From: DATJFQ01 sp035495555
GTDB taxonomy: Bacteria; Acidobacteriota; Vicinamibacteria; Vicinamibacterales; 2-12-FULL-66-21
Assembly (NCBI GenBank): GCA_035495555.1
Contig: DATJFQ010000025.1
Span: 1-64,000 of the forward strand
Direction of reading: 5' to 3'
DNA: 64,000 nt
Below the pieces are notes generated by a model. That model saw nothing but the letters and a program-made list of their open reading frames with translations. It was not told the origin of the DNA and ran no database searches. This document shows, one piece after another, positions 7,817 through 16,531 of this stretch; position 1 is the stretch's first letter; every line of letters begins with the position of its first letter. The position numbers and the translations under genes are program-made.

Positions 7817-10462
7817 ATGATGGTGAAACGAATCCTTGTAGCCGTCTCGTTGGCGTTCTCGATGACGCTCTTCGGGCACGCGCAGACAGCGGTTCCCACG
7901 CCGGAGCAGTTCTTCGGGTTCCAGATGGGCACCGACAGCAAGCTCGCCCGGTGGGACAAGATCGTCGAGTACATGCGGCAGGTCTCCTCTGCCTCCGACC
8001 GCATCCGCTTCCGCGAGCTCGGGAAATCGACCAACGGCAATCCCTTCATCGCGCTCGAGATCAGCAGTCCGGCGACGTTGAAAAACCTCGATCATTACAA
8101 GCAGCTCGAGCGGAAGCTGTATTTCCAGGGCGGCGCGCCGACCGATGCCGAGCGCGACGAAATTTTCCGCGACGGCAAGGTCGTGATCGTGATCACGTGC
8201 AGCATCCATGCGACGGAGATCGGCGCGACGCAGATGGCGGTCGATCTCGTGCACCGGCTGGCGACCGACGACTCACCACAGGTAAAGAAGATCCTCGACA
8301 ACGTGATCTTCGTGCTCGTCCCGAGCCTGAACCCGGACGGCCAGATCATGGTGACCGACTGGTTCAATAAGAACGTCGGGACGCCCTTCGAAAGCAGCCA
8401 GATTCCGTGGCTGTATCACCCGTACGTCGGCCACGACAACAATCGCGACATGTACATGTTCACGCAGAAGGAAAGCCAGCTCACGGCCAGGCTTCTGTGG
8501 AGTGACTGGTTTCCGGCGGTGTGGCTCGACGAGCATCAGATGGGCAGTAACGCGGCGCGCATTTTCGTGATGCCCGCGACCGATCCCATCAATCCCAACG
8601 TTCATCCGTTGATTTATCGTTGGAACGGGATCCTCGGCCAGTCGCAGGCGGCGGCGCTCGAGGCTGCCGGTAAAGAGGGCATCATTTACAACTCCACCTA
8701 CACGAATTTCTGGGAAGGGGCGATGGCGTGGAGCGGCTGGTGGCACAACGAAGTGGGGCTGCTCACCGAGGTCGCGAGCGTCCGCGTCGCCGCGCCGACG
8801 GACCAGCTCCGGGCCGCACCGATTCGAACGGGCGCCGGAGACAACGCGCCACAGGTTCGCGGTGCCGCTGCAGGCGGGGGCGGACGCGGCGGAGCCGGCG
8901 GACGCGCGAGCGGCGCCCCGAATTCGCCCCTGCCGCCTCCCACCGATATCCAGCCGCGAACGGAGTATCCGCGTCCGTGGATGGGCGGTCATTGGACGCT
9001 CGAGGACATCGTCGACTACGAGTCGATCGCGACGATGGCGCTTCTCGAGACGGTTGCGGACCGGCGTGAGACGCTGCTGCGCCAGATGTACGACGTGAAC
9101 CAGGCGACCGTGAACTGGGGATGGTCCGACGGGTACCGCGTCGCGATCATTCCCGTCAATGGCCAGCAGGATCCACGTGAAGCCGCTCACGTCGTCGAAA
9201 AGCTTCAGATGGGTGGCGTGAAGGTCGCGCGCGCGAACAAACCGTTCGAGATCGACGGCAAACGGTACGCGGCCGGCAGCTTCGTCGTGCCGTTCAACCA
9301 GGTGTTCGGGCGGTACGCCAAGGACATGCTGGAGAAACAGACCTATCCCGAAGTGCGCCGCTCTCCGACGTCACCGCCGGAACCGCCGTATGACGTCACC
9401 GCGTGGTCGCTCGGCATGCTACTCGGCGTGAACGTGGATTTCAGCAGGAGTGAAGCACCACAGGGACTCGACCTGACGATGTTGACGGATGCCCCCAAAA
9501 TGAGCGGCGAGGTGAGCGGCACAGGCTCGCGGTTCGAATTCGACTACAAAGGGCCGGACACGGCGGCGGCCATCAATGCGCTCCTCGAGGACGGGGCGAA
9601 GGTGGCATTCGACGCGCCGTCCCACGTGGCCGTGACGGGCGCAACGCAGAAGCAGATCGAGTCGGCCGCCACGCGATACGGACTTTCCGTCACTGCGGCG
9701 GATGGCACGCCGCGCGGGGGCACGCCCGTTCCAATCCGCGCGCCGCGCATCGGCATGTATCAGCCGTGGACCGGCGGCAACATGGACGAAGGCTGGACGC
9801 GGTGGGTACTCGAGCAGTACGGCTTCCCGTCGACGCCGCTGCACAACGCGGACATCCGGGCCGGGCATCTGCGCGACAAGTACGATGCCGTGATCCTTGC
9901 GGACCAGAACACGCGCGCGATTGTGGACGGCGCGAACGGCGCGGAAATCCGCCCCGAATACCGCGGCGGGATCGGCGACGAAGGCGTCGAGGCGCTCCGG
10001 GATTTCGTGGCGCACGGCGGTACGCTGATCACGCTTGGAGCCGCCTCCGACCTCGCCATCGAGCGACTGGGCGTTCCTGTGAAGGACCTGAAGGAGGGGC
10101 TCACGCGTGATCAGCACTTCGCGCCCGGCACGATCCTGAACGTGGAGATCGACACGACGAACCCGCTCGGGTACGGCGTCGCCCCGCACACCTGGGGCTT
10201 CTACAACAACAGCCCGTTCTTCGACGTGCTCGACGGGTTCTCGTCTCAGAAGGTCTCGGTCATCGCGCGCTATCCCAACGACAACGTCGTGGCGTCCGGC
10301 TGGCTCAAGGGTGAGGAACTGATGCAGGGGCGGCCCGCGGTCGTGTCCGTCGACATGAATCCGGGACGCATTGTGCTGTTCGGGCTGAGGCCGCAGCACC
10401 GCGCGCAGACACACGCGACGTTTCCGCTGCTCTTCAACGCGCTGTATATGTCGGCGAAGTGA
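7817..10462 (+). CDS. Secreted M14-family zinc carboxypeptidase
   Basis: A large (881 residues) exported metallopeptidase. Residues 1-22 form a signal peptide ending near AHAQ. The M14 catalytic domain occupies about 45-340. The zinc ligands H131 and E134 lie in CSIHATEIG, NPDG is at 172-175 and the third ligand is probably H240 in WLDEHQMG. Residues 352-369 are a Gly/Arg-rich insertion (GGGGRGGAGGR) absent from typical M14 enzymes. The C-terminal half resembles the GATase-like extension found in large Bacteroidetes/Acidobacteriota M14 proteins. Two adjacent ATGs (7817, 7820) follow GGAG with almost no spacer, so the exact start is uncertain. It probably degrades peptides in the periplasm or outside the cell. 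Confidence 0.9.
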   Translation: MMVKRILVAVSLAFSMTLFGHAQTAVPTPEQFFGFQMGTDSKLARWDKIVEYMRQVSSASDRIRFRELGKSTNGNPFIALEISSPATLKNLDHYKQLERKLYFQGGAPTDAERDEIFRDGKVVIVITCSIHATEIGATQMAVDLVHRLATDDSPQVKKILDNVIFVLVPSLNPDGQIMVTDWFNKNVGTPFESSQIPWLYHPYVGHDNNRDMYMFTQKESQLTARLLWSDWFPAVWLDEHQMGSNAARIFVMPATDPINPNVHPLIYRWNGILGQSQAAALEAAGKEGIIYNSTYTNFWEGAMAWSGWWHNEVGLLTEVASVRVAAPTDQLRAAPIRTGAGDNAPQVRGAAAGGGGRGGAGGRASGAPNSPLPPPTDIQPRTEYPRPWMGGHWTLEDIVDYESIATMALLETVADRRETLLRQMYDVNQATVNWGWSDGYRVAIIPVNGQQDPREAAHVVEKLQMGGVKVARANKPFEIDGKRYAAGSFVVPFNQVFGRYAKDMLEKQTYPEVRRSPTSPPEPPYDVTAWSLGMLLGVNVDFSRSEAPQGLDLTMLTDAPKMSGEVSGTGSRFEFDYKGPDTAAAINALLEDGAKVAFDAPSHVAVTGATQKQIESAATRYGLSVTAADGTPRGGTPVPIRAPRIGMYQPWTGGNMDEGWTRWVLEQYGFPSTPLHNADIRAGHLRDKYDAVILADQNTRAIVDGANGAEIRPEYRGGIGDEGVEALRDFVAHGGTLITLGAASDLAIERLGVPVKDLKEGLTRDQHFAPGTILNVEIDTTNPLGYGVAPHTWGFYNNSPFFDVLDGFSSQKVSVIARYPNDNVVASGWLKGEELMQGRPAVVSVDMNPGRIVLFGLRPQHRAQTHATFPLLFNALYMSAK

Positions 10463-10463
10463 A

Positions 10464-10551
10464 CAGCCAGTCGCCAGTTGCCAGTCGCCAGTCGCCAGTC
10501 GCCAGTAGTCAGTTGCCAGTTGCCAGTTGCCAGTAGTCAGTTGTCAGTTGC
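10464..10551. repeat. Heptamer tract, GCCAGTN orientation
   Basis: Roughly twelve degenerate 7-mers GCCAGTC/GCCAGTT/GTCAGTT beginning 2 bp after the M14 stop. It is the reverse complement of the ACTGGCT tract at 11025, on the other side of the next gene. Confidence 0.85.
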
Positions 10552-10631
10552 GAGCCTTCGGACGGCGGTGGGTTCTCATTCAACACTGGCACTGTAGTTG
10601 CCCCTGCGACGAAGTTGTTGCAGGAGGCTCA

Positions 10632-10982
10632 ATGCAGGACTATCGAAAACTGTTCGTGTGGCAGAAAGCGCACAAACTCGCGGTTGAGACGTACTCGCTG
10701 GGTGAGTACTTCCGCCGGCCTGAGGCCTGGAAGTTGCGGGATCAGATTTTCGATGCGGTGACGTCGATTCCGGCCAACATCGCCGAAGGCAGCGGCCGTG
10801 GCTCCGGCGCCGATTTCAAGCGGTTCCTGTGGTACTCGAATGGTTCCTGCAGCGAATTCGAGACCGAAATCCTGCTCGCCCGCGACGCCAACTTCCTGCC
10901 CGCCGACATCCACGACCGCTTGAACGAAGAGGTCCAGGAGATCCGAAGGATGTTGTCGTCATTCATCCGACGAATAGAGTGA
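10632..10982 (+). CDS. Four-helix-bundle protein (S23/IVP family)
   Basis: A 116-residue protein of the four-helix-bundle family first known from intervening sequences of 23S rRNA genes and structurally related to Avd of diversity-generating retroelements. The diagnostic segment SIPANIAEGSGR is followed by DFKRFLWYSNGSCSEFETEI. ATG 10632 is chosen because AGGAGG lies just upstream; the open frame extends further 5' only through repeat sequence. No rRNA gene or reverse transcriptase is nearby, so it is a free-standing copy of unknown function. Heptamer tracts in opposite orientation flank it on both sides. Confidence 0.9.
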   Translation: MQDYRKLFVWQKAHKLAVETYSLGEYFRRPEAWKLRDQIFDAVTSIPANIAEGSGRGSGADFKRFLWYSNGSCSEFETEILLARDANFLPADIHDRLNEEVQEIRRMLSSFIRRIE

Positions 10983-11024
10983 CCACACACTGACAACTGA
11001 CGACCGGCCACTCCCCTCGCGACC

Positions 11025-11094
11025 GATTACTGACTACTGACCACTGGCTACTGGTTACTGGTTACTGGCTACTGGCTACTGGCTACTGGCTACT
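11025..11094. repeat. Heptamer tract, ACTGGCT orientation
   Basis: About nine 7-mers ACTGGCT/ACTGGTT in the convergent spacer. The tract supplies the last codons and the TAG stop of the transketolase gene on the minus strand. Confidence 0.88.
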
Positions 11095-12936
11095 TTTCAC
11101 CGCCTCAACGATGTGCCGTGCAGAGATTCCGTAGCGCTCGAGCAGTTCGTCCGGCTGGCCCGAACGCGGGATTTCGCGGACGGCGAGCCGGGTGACGGCA
11201 ACGCCGTCGGCCGCGAGCGCTTCGGATGCTGCGTCGCCCAGACCGCCGCTGGCGTAGTGATCCTCGACCGTGATGACGCGGCGCCTGGTCGCCCTCGCGG
11301 CGGCTCGCAGCGCGGCGGCGTCGATCGGCTGGACCGAGTACGCGTCGATGACGCGAATCGCGATCCCGATCTTCTGCAGCTCGTCGTAGGCTTTCAACGC
11401 CTCGAACACGGTGACGCCGGCACCGACGACCGTGGCGCTGTCGTTGTCGCTCTGGCGCAGGACACGCGAGCCGCCGATTGCGAAGGCGTCCGTCGGTTCA
11501 TACAGCACCGGGGTCTTCGGCCGTGACGTGCGCATGTACACCATGCCCTTGTGCTGCGCCATTGCGGTGACGAGGTGCGCGGTACTCACCGCCTCGCATG
11601 GATACAACACGACGCAATCGGGCACGGCCCGCATCATCGAGAGATCTTCGAGCGCCATCTGCGATGGTCCGTCCTCGCCGATCGAAATGCCGGCGTGCGA
11701 CCCGGTGAGCTTGATGTTCACCATCGAGATGCCGGCCATCCGGATGAAATCGGCGGCGCGGGTGAGGAAGCAGGCAAACGTCGACGCGAACGGGATCGCG
11801 CCGCGGGCCGCGAGCCCCATCGACGCGCCAATCATCACCTGCTCGGCGATGAAATTCTCAAAGAACCGATCCTTGAAATTCTTCTCGAACTTGTCGCTGA
11901 ACGTGGAATTCTTCACGTCGGCGTCGAGCGCGACGATGCGCTGGTCGACGCCGCCGACGGCTGCGAGCGCGGCGCCCCAGGCTTCACGGGTGGCAATCGA
12001 CTCACCCTTCTTGTACGCAGGCGGGGGAAGGGTGCCGTAGTCCGCTGCCGGCGTCGGCTTCGATTTGCCGGACGGCGGCGGGATCTCCGGCCGCGGCGCG
12101 CCGGACACGAGCTGCTGCTCGAGTTCCGCGAGCGCTTTGTCTTCTTCTTCACCTTTCTTGAGGGCCTTTCCGTGCCAGCCATCCTTGCCGGCGATCGCCG
12201 CGACGCCCTGCCCTTTCACGGTGCGCGCCAGGATGACCGTCGGTTGTCCCTTCGTCTCGCGCGCTTCTTTCAACGCGTCGAGGATCGCCTGCATGTCGTG
12301 GCCGTCGATGACGATGGCATGCCAGCCGAAGGCGGTCCAGCGCCGAAAGAACTCGTCCATGTCGTGGCCGAACTGCGTCGCGCGGCTCTGGCCGAGGCCG
12401 TTGACGTCGACTATCGCGCATAGGTTGTCGAGCTTTTGGAACGTGCCGACGTCCGCGGCTTCCCAGACCGATCCTTCAGCGGATTCTCCGTCGCCCAGCA
12501 GCGCGTACGTTCGATAGTCGGACCCGATCCGCCGCGCGTTCAGCGCGATGCCGATGGCCGCGCAGATGCCCTGGCCGAGCGAGCCGGTCGCGACGTCGAC
12601 AAACGGCAGCCGCGGCGTGGGGTGCCCTTCGAGGTCGGACCCGATCGTGCGCAGTTTCAGCAAATCCTCACGCGGGAACAACCCCGCTTCCGCCCATGCG
12701 GCGTAGAGCAGCGGCGCCGCATGCCCCTTCGAGAGAACGAACCGATCGTTGTCGGGGTTCTGCGGGTTTTTCGGGTCGTACCGCATCTCGCTGAAGAACA
12801 GCGCCGCGGCAATATCGGCAGCCGACATGCAGCTGGTCGGATGACCGCTGCCCGCTTCCGACGTGGAGCGCACCGAGTCGATGCGAAGCTGGGCGGCGAT
12901 ATTACGGAGCGAATCGATCGAAGCGGCCAAAGTCAC
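11083..12936 (-). CDS. tkt: Transketolase
   Basis: A thiamine-diphosphate enzyme that moves two-carbon units between sugar phosphates in the pentose phosphate pathway. The 617 residues match the shorter, animal-like transketolase form. The pyrophosphate domain has SKGHAAPLLYAA and the ThDP motif GDGESAEGSVWEAADVG ending in DVNGLGQ. The pyrimidine domain has the family's GISIGEDGPSQMALEDLSMM. The start is set at GTG 12936; the frame extends upstream to 13002, but those residues are encoded by the 12965-13013 repeat. The final residues KSSQ and the stop are formed by the ACTGGCT tract, so the C-terminus appears to have been rewritten by the repeat. Confidence 0.93.
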   Translation of the reverse strand: MTLAASIDSLRNIAAQLRIDSVRSTSEAGSGHPTSCMSAADIAAALFFSEMRYDPKNPQNPDNDRFVLSKGHAAPLLYAAWAEAGLFPREDLLKLRTIGSDLEGHPTPRLPFVDVATGSLGQGICAAIGIALNARRIGSDYRTYALLGDGESAEGSVWEAADVGTFQKLDNLCAIVDVNGLGQSRATQFGHDMDEFFRRWTAFGWHAIVIDGHDMQAILDALKEARETKGQPTVILARTVKGQGVAAIAGKDGWHGKALKKGEEEDKALAELEQQLVSGAPRPEIPPPSGKSKPTPAADYGTLPPPAYKKGESIATREAWGAALAAVGGVDQRIVALDADVKNSTFSDKFEKNFKDRFFENFIAEQVMIGASMGLAARGAIPFASTFACFLTRAADFIRMAGISMVNIKLTGSHAGISIGEDGPSQMALEDLSMMRAVPDCVVLYPCEAVSTAHLVTAMAQHKGMVYMRTSRPKTPVLYEPTDAFAIGGSRVLRQSDNDSATVVGAGVTVFEALKAYDELQKIGIAIRVIDAYSVQPIDAAALRAAARATRRRVITVEDHYASGGLGDAASEALAADGVAVTRLAVREIPRSGQPDELLERYGISARHIVEAVKSSQ

Positions 12937-12964
12937 CTCGCACGCAAAGAGCCGAAGATCCGAT

Positions 12965-13013
12965 GCACGATGGACGATGGACGATGGACGCACATCGAGC
13001 ATCGAACATCGAA
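12965..13013. repeat. Heptamer tract with inverted halves (GATGGAC / CATCGAA)
   Basis: The left half is three copies of GATGGAC; the right half is CATCGAG/CATCGAA units. The halves are imperfect reverse complements and could form a short hairpin upstream of transketolase. A GCAAAGATTC repeat lies just beyond, at the end of the next gene. Confidence 0.75.
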
Positions 13014-13031
13014 ATAACGATCCTTGTGATC

Positions 13032-14411
13032 TTAGATCTTTGCGAATCTTTGCGCGAGGAGCCAGTGCGCGGCTTCGGGCCCGTGGTCGGCAGCGGCAGC
13101 CGCGACTCTGGCCAGCGCCTGCTCGGCGACCTCAGCAAACGCGGCCTCATCAGACACGCGATGCAGCCGGGCAAAGAACGTGGCGGCCTCGCAGTTATCC
13201 TGATAACCCACACGCAGCTCTCTGAGCAGTCCGACATCGCCGCTCTCGCGAAGGCGATCGAAGAATCCGCCGCCTGGGGCGGTGAACGCACCAAGCGCGT
13301 GATGCCCCAATTCTTCGGCCATCATGCGGTACGGCTCATCGCCGGTGATCGCGTGGGCGGCAAGCAGCGCCTCGCCAATCGCGATCTGATCCGCCAGCAG
13401 CCGCGGGCAACGGCGCCCGTCGTCCACCATGTGCGCGATGCCGTGACCCGGCCGATACGCCGCGAGCAGGAACGACTCGAAGTGGCCGAGCGTCTCGCGC
13501 ACGAGCCGCTCGTCAGCGGTAAGCGACGCGAACAGGAGGAGCGCCGAGACAGCGCACCCGGTCGACGCGGCGAACACCCGCGGGTGATCGGTGCTCCCCC
13601 CGTATCCGCCGGAGTCCGAGGCGAGCCCCGCGACAAAGGCCGCGACCTCGACAGCGCGATCACCATCGATCGCGCGCTGAAAGGTCGTCGCCGATTCGAC
13701 GAAGGTCGCCAGCAGGCGCGCGTTGGTCTCGAGCAGTTGTTCGCGATGCGGCAGTTGCCACGCGCGAGTCGTCGCGTAACGGAAGTAGCCGCCGGAGGCG
13801 CGATCGTGAAGCCCACCGTCGGCGATGGCATCGAGCGTGCGTTCGACGATGACGCGATATTGCGGATCTCCTGACTCGCGGTACAGCACCATGGCCAGGC
13901 GCAGCGGCGACGTCAACGGAAACTTGGGTTCCATGCCGAAGCCGCCGTACTCCTCGTCGAAGGAGGCGAAGACCTGCGCGAGATCGACGACGGCGCTCTC
14001 GCCCGACACGACCGCGGCGGGAGGACTCGCCAGCGGCGCGCCCGAAGATTCCGCACTGCACGCCGCGAACATGTTCGCGAACGCGTCCGCTACCTGCCGC
14101 AGCACGCCTGTCATTCGCGCCGCGTCGAGGTACGTTCCGCCGCCGATCAACTCACCGTCAGGCGTAAGGAACGCGGTCGTGGGCCAGCCGCCGAGGTTGT
14201 AGCGATCGTTGATGTCCGGGCGTTGATCCGCATCGACGCGGACGGCGACGTATCGCTCCGCGGTGAGCGCCGCCACGTCAGGATCCGCGTACGTTGTCCG
14301 ATCCATGTCGTGGCATGCGCGGCACCAGGCGGCGGAAATCGAAAGCAGGATCGGCTTTCGCTCGTGTGCGGCGCGCGCGAACGTCTCAGCGGTCCAGGGC
14401 AGCCAGTGCAT
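13032..14411 (-). CDS. Thioredoxin-fold DUF255 (YyaL-like) protein, short form
   Basis: The N-terminal ~120 residues are a thioredoxin-like DUF255 domain with the motif SAAWCRACHDMD, a CxxC pair at WCRAC, and the cis-Pro region GGWPTTAFLTPDGE. The rest is an alpha/alpha-barrel-like region seen in YyaL/SPATA20 proteins (YGGFGMEPKFP, TDHPRVFA). At 459 residues it is clearly shorter than the usual ~650-700. The C-terminus (QRFAKI) runs into a GCAAAGATTC-type repeat and may be truncated. The family's function is not established; a redox or N-glycan-epimerase-like role has been suggested from structure. Confidence 0.85.
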   Translation of the reverse strand: MHWLPWTAETFARAAHERKPILLSISAAWCRACHDMDRTTYADPDVAALTAERYVAVRVDADQRPDINDRYNLGGWPTTAFLTPDGELIGGGTYLDAARMTGVLRQVADAFANMFAACSAESSGAPLASPPAAVVSGESAVVDLAQVFASFDEEYGGFGMEPKFPLTSPLRLAMVLYRESGDPQYRVIVERTLDAIADGGLHDRASGGYFRYATTRAWQLPHREQLLETNARLLATFVESATTFQRAIDGDRAVEVAAFVAGLASDSGGYGGSTDHPRVFAASTGCAVSALLLFASLTADERLVRETLGHFESFLLAAYRPGHGIAHMVDDGRRCPRLLADQIAIGEALLAAHAITGDEPYRMMAEELGHHALGAFTAPGGGFFDRLRESGDVGLLRELRVGYQDNCEAATFFARLHRVSDEAAFAEVAEQALARVAAAAADHGPEAAHWLLAQRFAKI

Positions 14412-14481
14412 GGAGAATTGGTGAATCGGTGAAGGACGGGTTGCTGAATCTCTGACAAACGATTATCTGCGCAATAATGGA

Positions 14482-14973
14482 ATGATGCTCGCGCTGCGGT
14501 ACGCCGCACTGCTGGCGCTCGTGGTGTGGGTCGGCGGCCTCCTCGCGCTGGGCGCCATCGCGGCGCCGGCCATCTTCGACGTCACGGCCTGGCGTCACAC
14601 CGCGGACGGCCGCGTGCTGGCAGGCGCGATTTTCGGGGAGACGCTGCGCCGGTTTCACCTCGTGTCCTACGCGGCAGGCAGTCTGCTCCTGCTCACGGTG
14701 CTGGCGCGCGGGATTCTCGGTCCCCGCCCCCGGCGCTTCGCATGGCGCGCCGCGCTCGCCACGCTGATGCTGGCGGCGTCGCTCGTCAGCGGCGTCGTCG
14801 TTGCGGAGCGGATTGCGGCGGTGCAGGCGCAGATCGGCGGGTCGCCGTCGGCGCTGCCGGCCGACGACGCGCGGCGGACTGACTTCGGACGGCTGCACGC
14901 GTTCGCGACCGGTCTCGAAATGATTCCGCTCGTCGGCGGCCTCGTGCTGATGTACTGGGAGTTGAAGGGATGA
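14482..14973 (+). CDS. DUF4149-type integral membrane protein
   Basis: A 163-residue protein with four predicted membrane segments (about 5-27, 60-80, 88-108 and 140-158). The family pattern is VVWVGGLLALGAIAAPAIF, RFHLVSYAAG and FGRLHAFATGLEM. Two start codons are possible, ATG 14482 and ATG 14485; an AATAAT hexamer ends 6 nt before the second, matching the leaderless pattern of other genes here. The function of the family is unknown. It overlaps the next gene by 4 bp (ATGA). Confidence 0.82.
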   Translation: MMLALRYAALLALVVWVGGLLALGAIAAPAIFDVTAWRHTADGRVLAGAIFGETLRRFHLVSYAAGSLLLLTVLARGILGPRPRRFAWRAALATLMLAASLVSGVVVAERIAAVQAQIGGSPSALPADDARRTDFGRLHAFATGLEMIPLVGGLVLMYWELKG

Positions 14974-15443
14974 CAGACATGGACCGCCGGGATCTCGCGC
15001 GGGCAATCAGTTCGGCGATCGCCGCTGCGCCGGACGCCGACGCCGCCCTGAAGCAGACCGTGGAACTGCTGAAGGACGGGATTCCTGACTACACCTGGGT
15101 CGGCATCTACCTGATGGAGGGCGACCGCGATCTCGTGCTCGGCCCGTTCGTCGGACAGCCCTCGCCGCACACGCGCATCCCGGTCGGCAGCGGCATCTGC
15201 GGCGCCGCAGCCAGCCAAAAAGCGACGATCGTCGTGGACGACGTGAACGCGGATTCACGCTATCTCGCGTGCAGCATCGACACGAAATCCGAGATCGTCG
15301 TCCCGATCATGGACGGCTCCCGCGTGCTCGGAGAAATCGACATCGACAGCGACAAACCCGCCGCCTTCGGCTCCGCGGACCGCGAACTGCTCGAGCCAAT
15401 CGCCGCGCTGCTCGCGGAACGCCTGGCCGATCGCGAGCCATAG
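14970..15443 (+). CDS. GAF-domain protein, probable free methionine-(R)-sulfoxide reductase-like
   Basis: A single GAF domain of 157 residues. It resembles fRMsr (YebR/MsrC), which reduces free methionine-R-sulfoxide, in the segments GICGAAAS and YLACSIDTKSEIVVPI, which hold two of the three family cysteines. The third cysteine, normally between them, is absent (ASQKATIVV). It may therefore be a two-cysteine fRMsr or a small-molecule sensor. It is translationally coupled to the DUF4149 gene and followed by a repeat tract. Confidence 0.75.
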   Translation: MTDMDRRDLARAISSAIAAAPDADAALKQTVELLKDGIPDYTWVGIYLMEGDRDLVLGPFVGQPSPHTRIPVGSGICGAAASQKATIVVDDVNADSRYLACSIDTKSEIVVPIMDGSRVLGEIDIDSDKPAAFGSADRELLEPIAALLAERLADREP

Positions 15444-15456
15444 GTCCGTCCGCCGC

Positions 15457-15513
15457 CGAGAACCCCGAGAACCCAACCCCGAGAACCCAGAGAACCCGAG
15501 AACCCGAGAACCC
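15457..15513. repeat. Heptamer tract, GAGAACC family
   Basis: Tandem 7- to 8-mers GAGAACC(C) that run directly into the ATG of the isocitrate dehydrogenase gene and replace any Shine-Dalgarno. The reverse complement of this family is at 22678. Confidence 0.85.
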
Positions 15514-16524
15514 ATGCACACGATCACTCTGATTCCCGGCGACGGGATCGGCCCTGAGGTCACCGAAGCCGTCCTCCGCATCTTCGTGGCCGCGGGCGTG
15601 CAGGTCGACTGGGATCGGCAGGACGCCGGCGTCATCGCGTTCAAGCGGTTCGGCCAGTCGCTCCCCGTCCAACTGCTCGATTCCGTCAAACGGAACAAGG
15701 TCGCGTTGAAAGGGCCCGTGACGACCCCGATTGGCGAAGGGTTCACGAGCGTCAACGTCGGCCTCCGTAAGGCGCTCGACCTTTACGCGAACCTCCGCCC
15801 GGTCCATAACCTTCCCGGCGTGCAGAGCCGGTTCGAGAACGTCGACCTCATCATCGTCCGCGAGAACACAGAAGACCTGTACGCCGGGCTCGAGCACGAG
15901 ATCGTGCCGGGCATTGTCGAGAGCCTGAAGATCATCACGGAGCGCGCGTCGACGCGCATCGCGAAGTTCGCCTTTGAGTACGCGCGGACGTTCGGCCGCA
16001 AGCGCGTGACCGCGATTCACAAGGCGAACATCATGAAGCTCAGCGACGGCCTGTTCCTCGAAAGTACCCGAAAGGTGTCGCACGACTATACGGAGATCGG
16101 CTACGACGAACGGATCGTGGACGCGGCGTGCATGCACCTCGTCATGCATCCCGAACGGATGGACGTGCTGCTGCTGCCGAACCTGTACGGCGACATCGTC
16201 TCGGATCTGTGCGCCGGCCTCGTCGGCGGACTCGGGGTCGTTCCCGGCGCCAACATCGGCCAGGATGCCGCCGTGTTCGAGGCCGTGCACGGAAGCGCCC
16301 CCGACATCGCGGACCAGAACCTCGCGAATCCGACGGCGCTGCTGCTGTCGGGGCTCCTGATGCTCGACTATCTCGATGAGCGGGAGGCGGCGGAGCGGAT
16401 TCGCGCCGCGTTGACGAAGGTGCTGACCGAGGGCCGCGTCCGGACCCGCGACCTCGGAGGGACGGCCAGAACGACCGAGTTCACCGATGCGATCTGCCGG
16501 GAAATCGAGAGCGCGGTGGTATAG
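15514..16524 (+). CDS. NAD-dependent isocitrate dehydrogenase (IDH3-like)
   Basis: Oxidative decarboxylation of isocitrate to 2-oxoglutarate in the TCA cycle is the likely reaction. The 336 residues belong to the beta-decarboxylating dehydrogenase family: LIPGDGIGPEV at the N-terminus, substrate loop SVNVGLRKALDLYANLRP, RENTEDLYAGLEH, KANIMKLSDG, NLYGDIVSD and VHGSAPDIADQNLANPTALLLS. The N-RKALDLYAN loop favours NAD-IDH over isopropylmalate dehydrogenase; homoisocitrate dehydrogenase remains a lesser alternative. The start codon abuts the GAGAACC tract and has no Shine-Dalgarno. Confidence 0.88.
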   Translation: MHTITLIPGDGIGPEVTEAVLRIFVAAGVQVDWDRQDAGVIAFKRFGQSLPVQLLDSVKRNKVALKGPVTTPIGEGFTSVNVGLRKALDLYANLRPVHNLPGVQSRFENVDLIIVRENTEDLYAGLEHEIVPGIVESLKIITERASTRIAKFAFEYARTFGRKRVTAIHKANIMKLSDGLFLESTRKVSHDYTEIGYDERIVDAACMHLVMHPERMDVLLLPNLYGDIVSDLCAGLVGGLGVVPGANIGQDAAVFEAVHGSAPDIADQNLANPTALLLSGLLMLDYLDEREAAERIRAALTKVLTEGRVRTRDLGGTARTTEFTDAICREIESAVV

Positions 16525-16525
16525 T
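16520..16525 (+). promoter_or_regulatory. -10 box of a predicted leaderless promoter
   Basis: TATAGT overlaps the upstream stop codon and ends exactly 6 nt before GTG 16532 of the acyltransferase gene. Confidence 0.5.
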
Positions 16526-16531
16526 TCAGTC

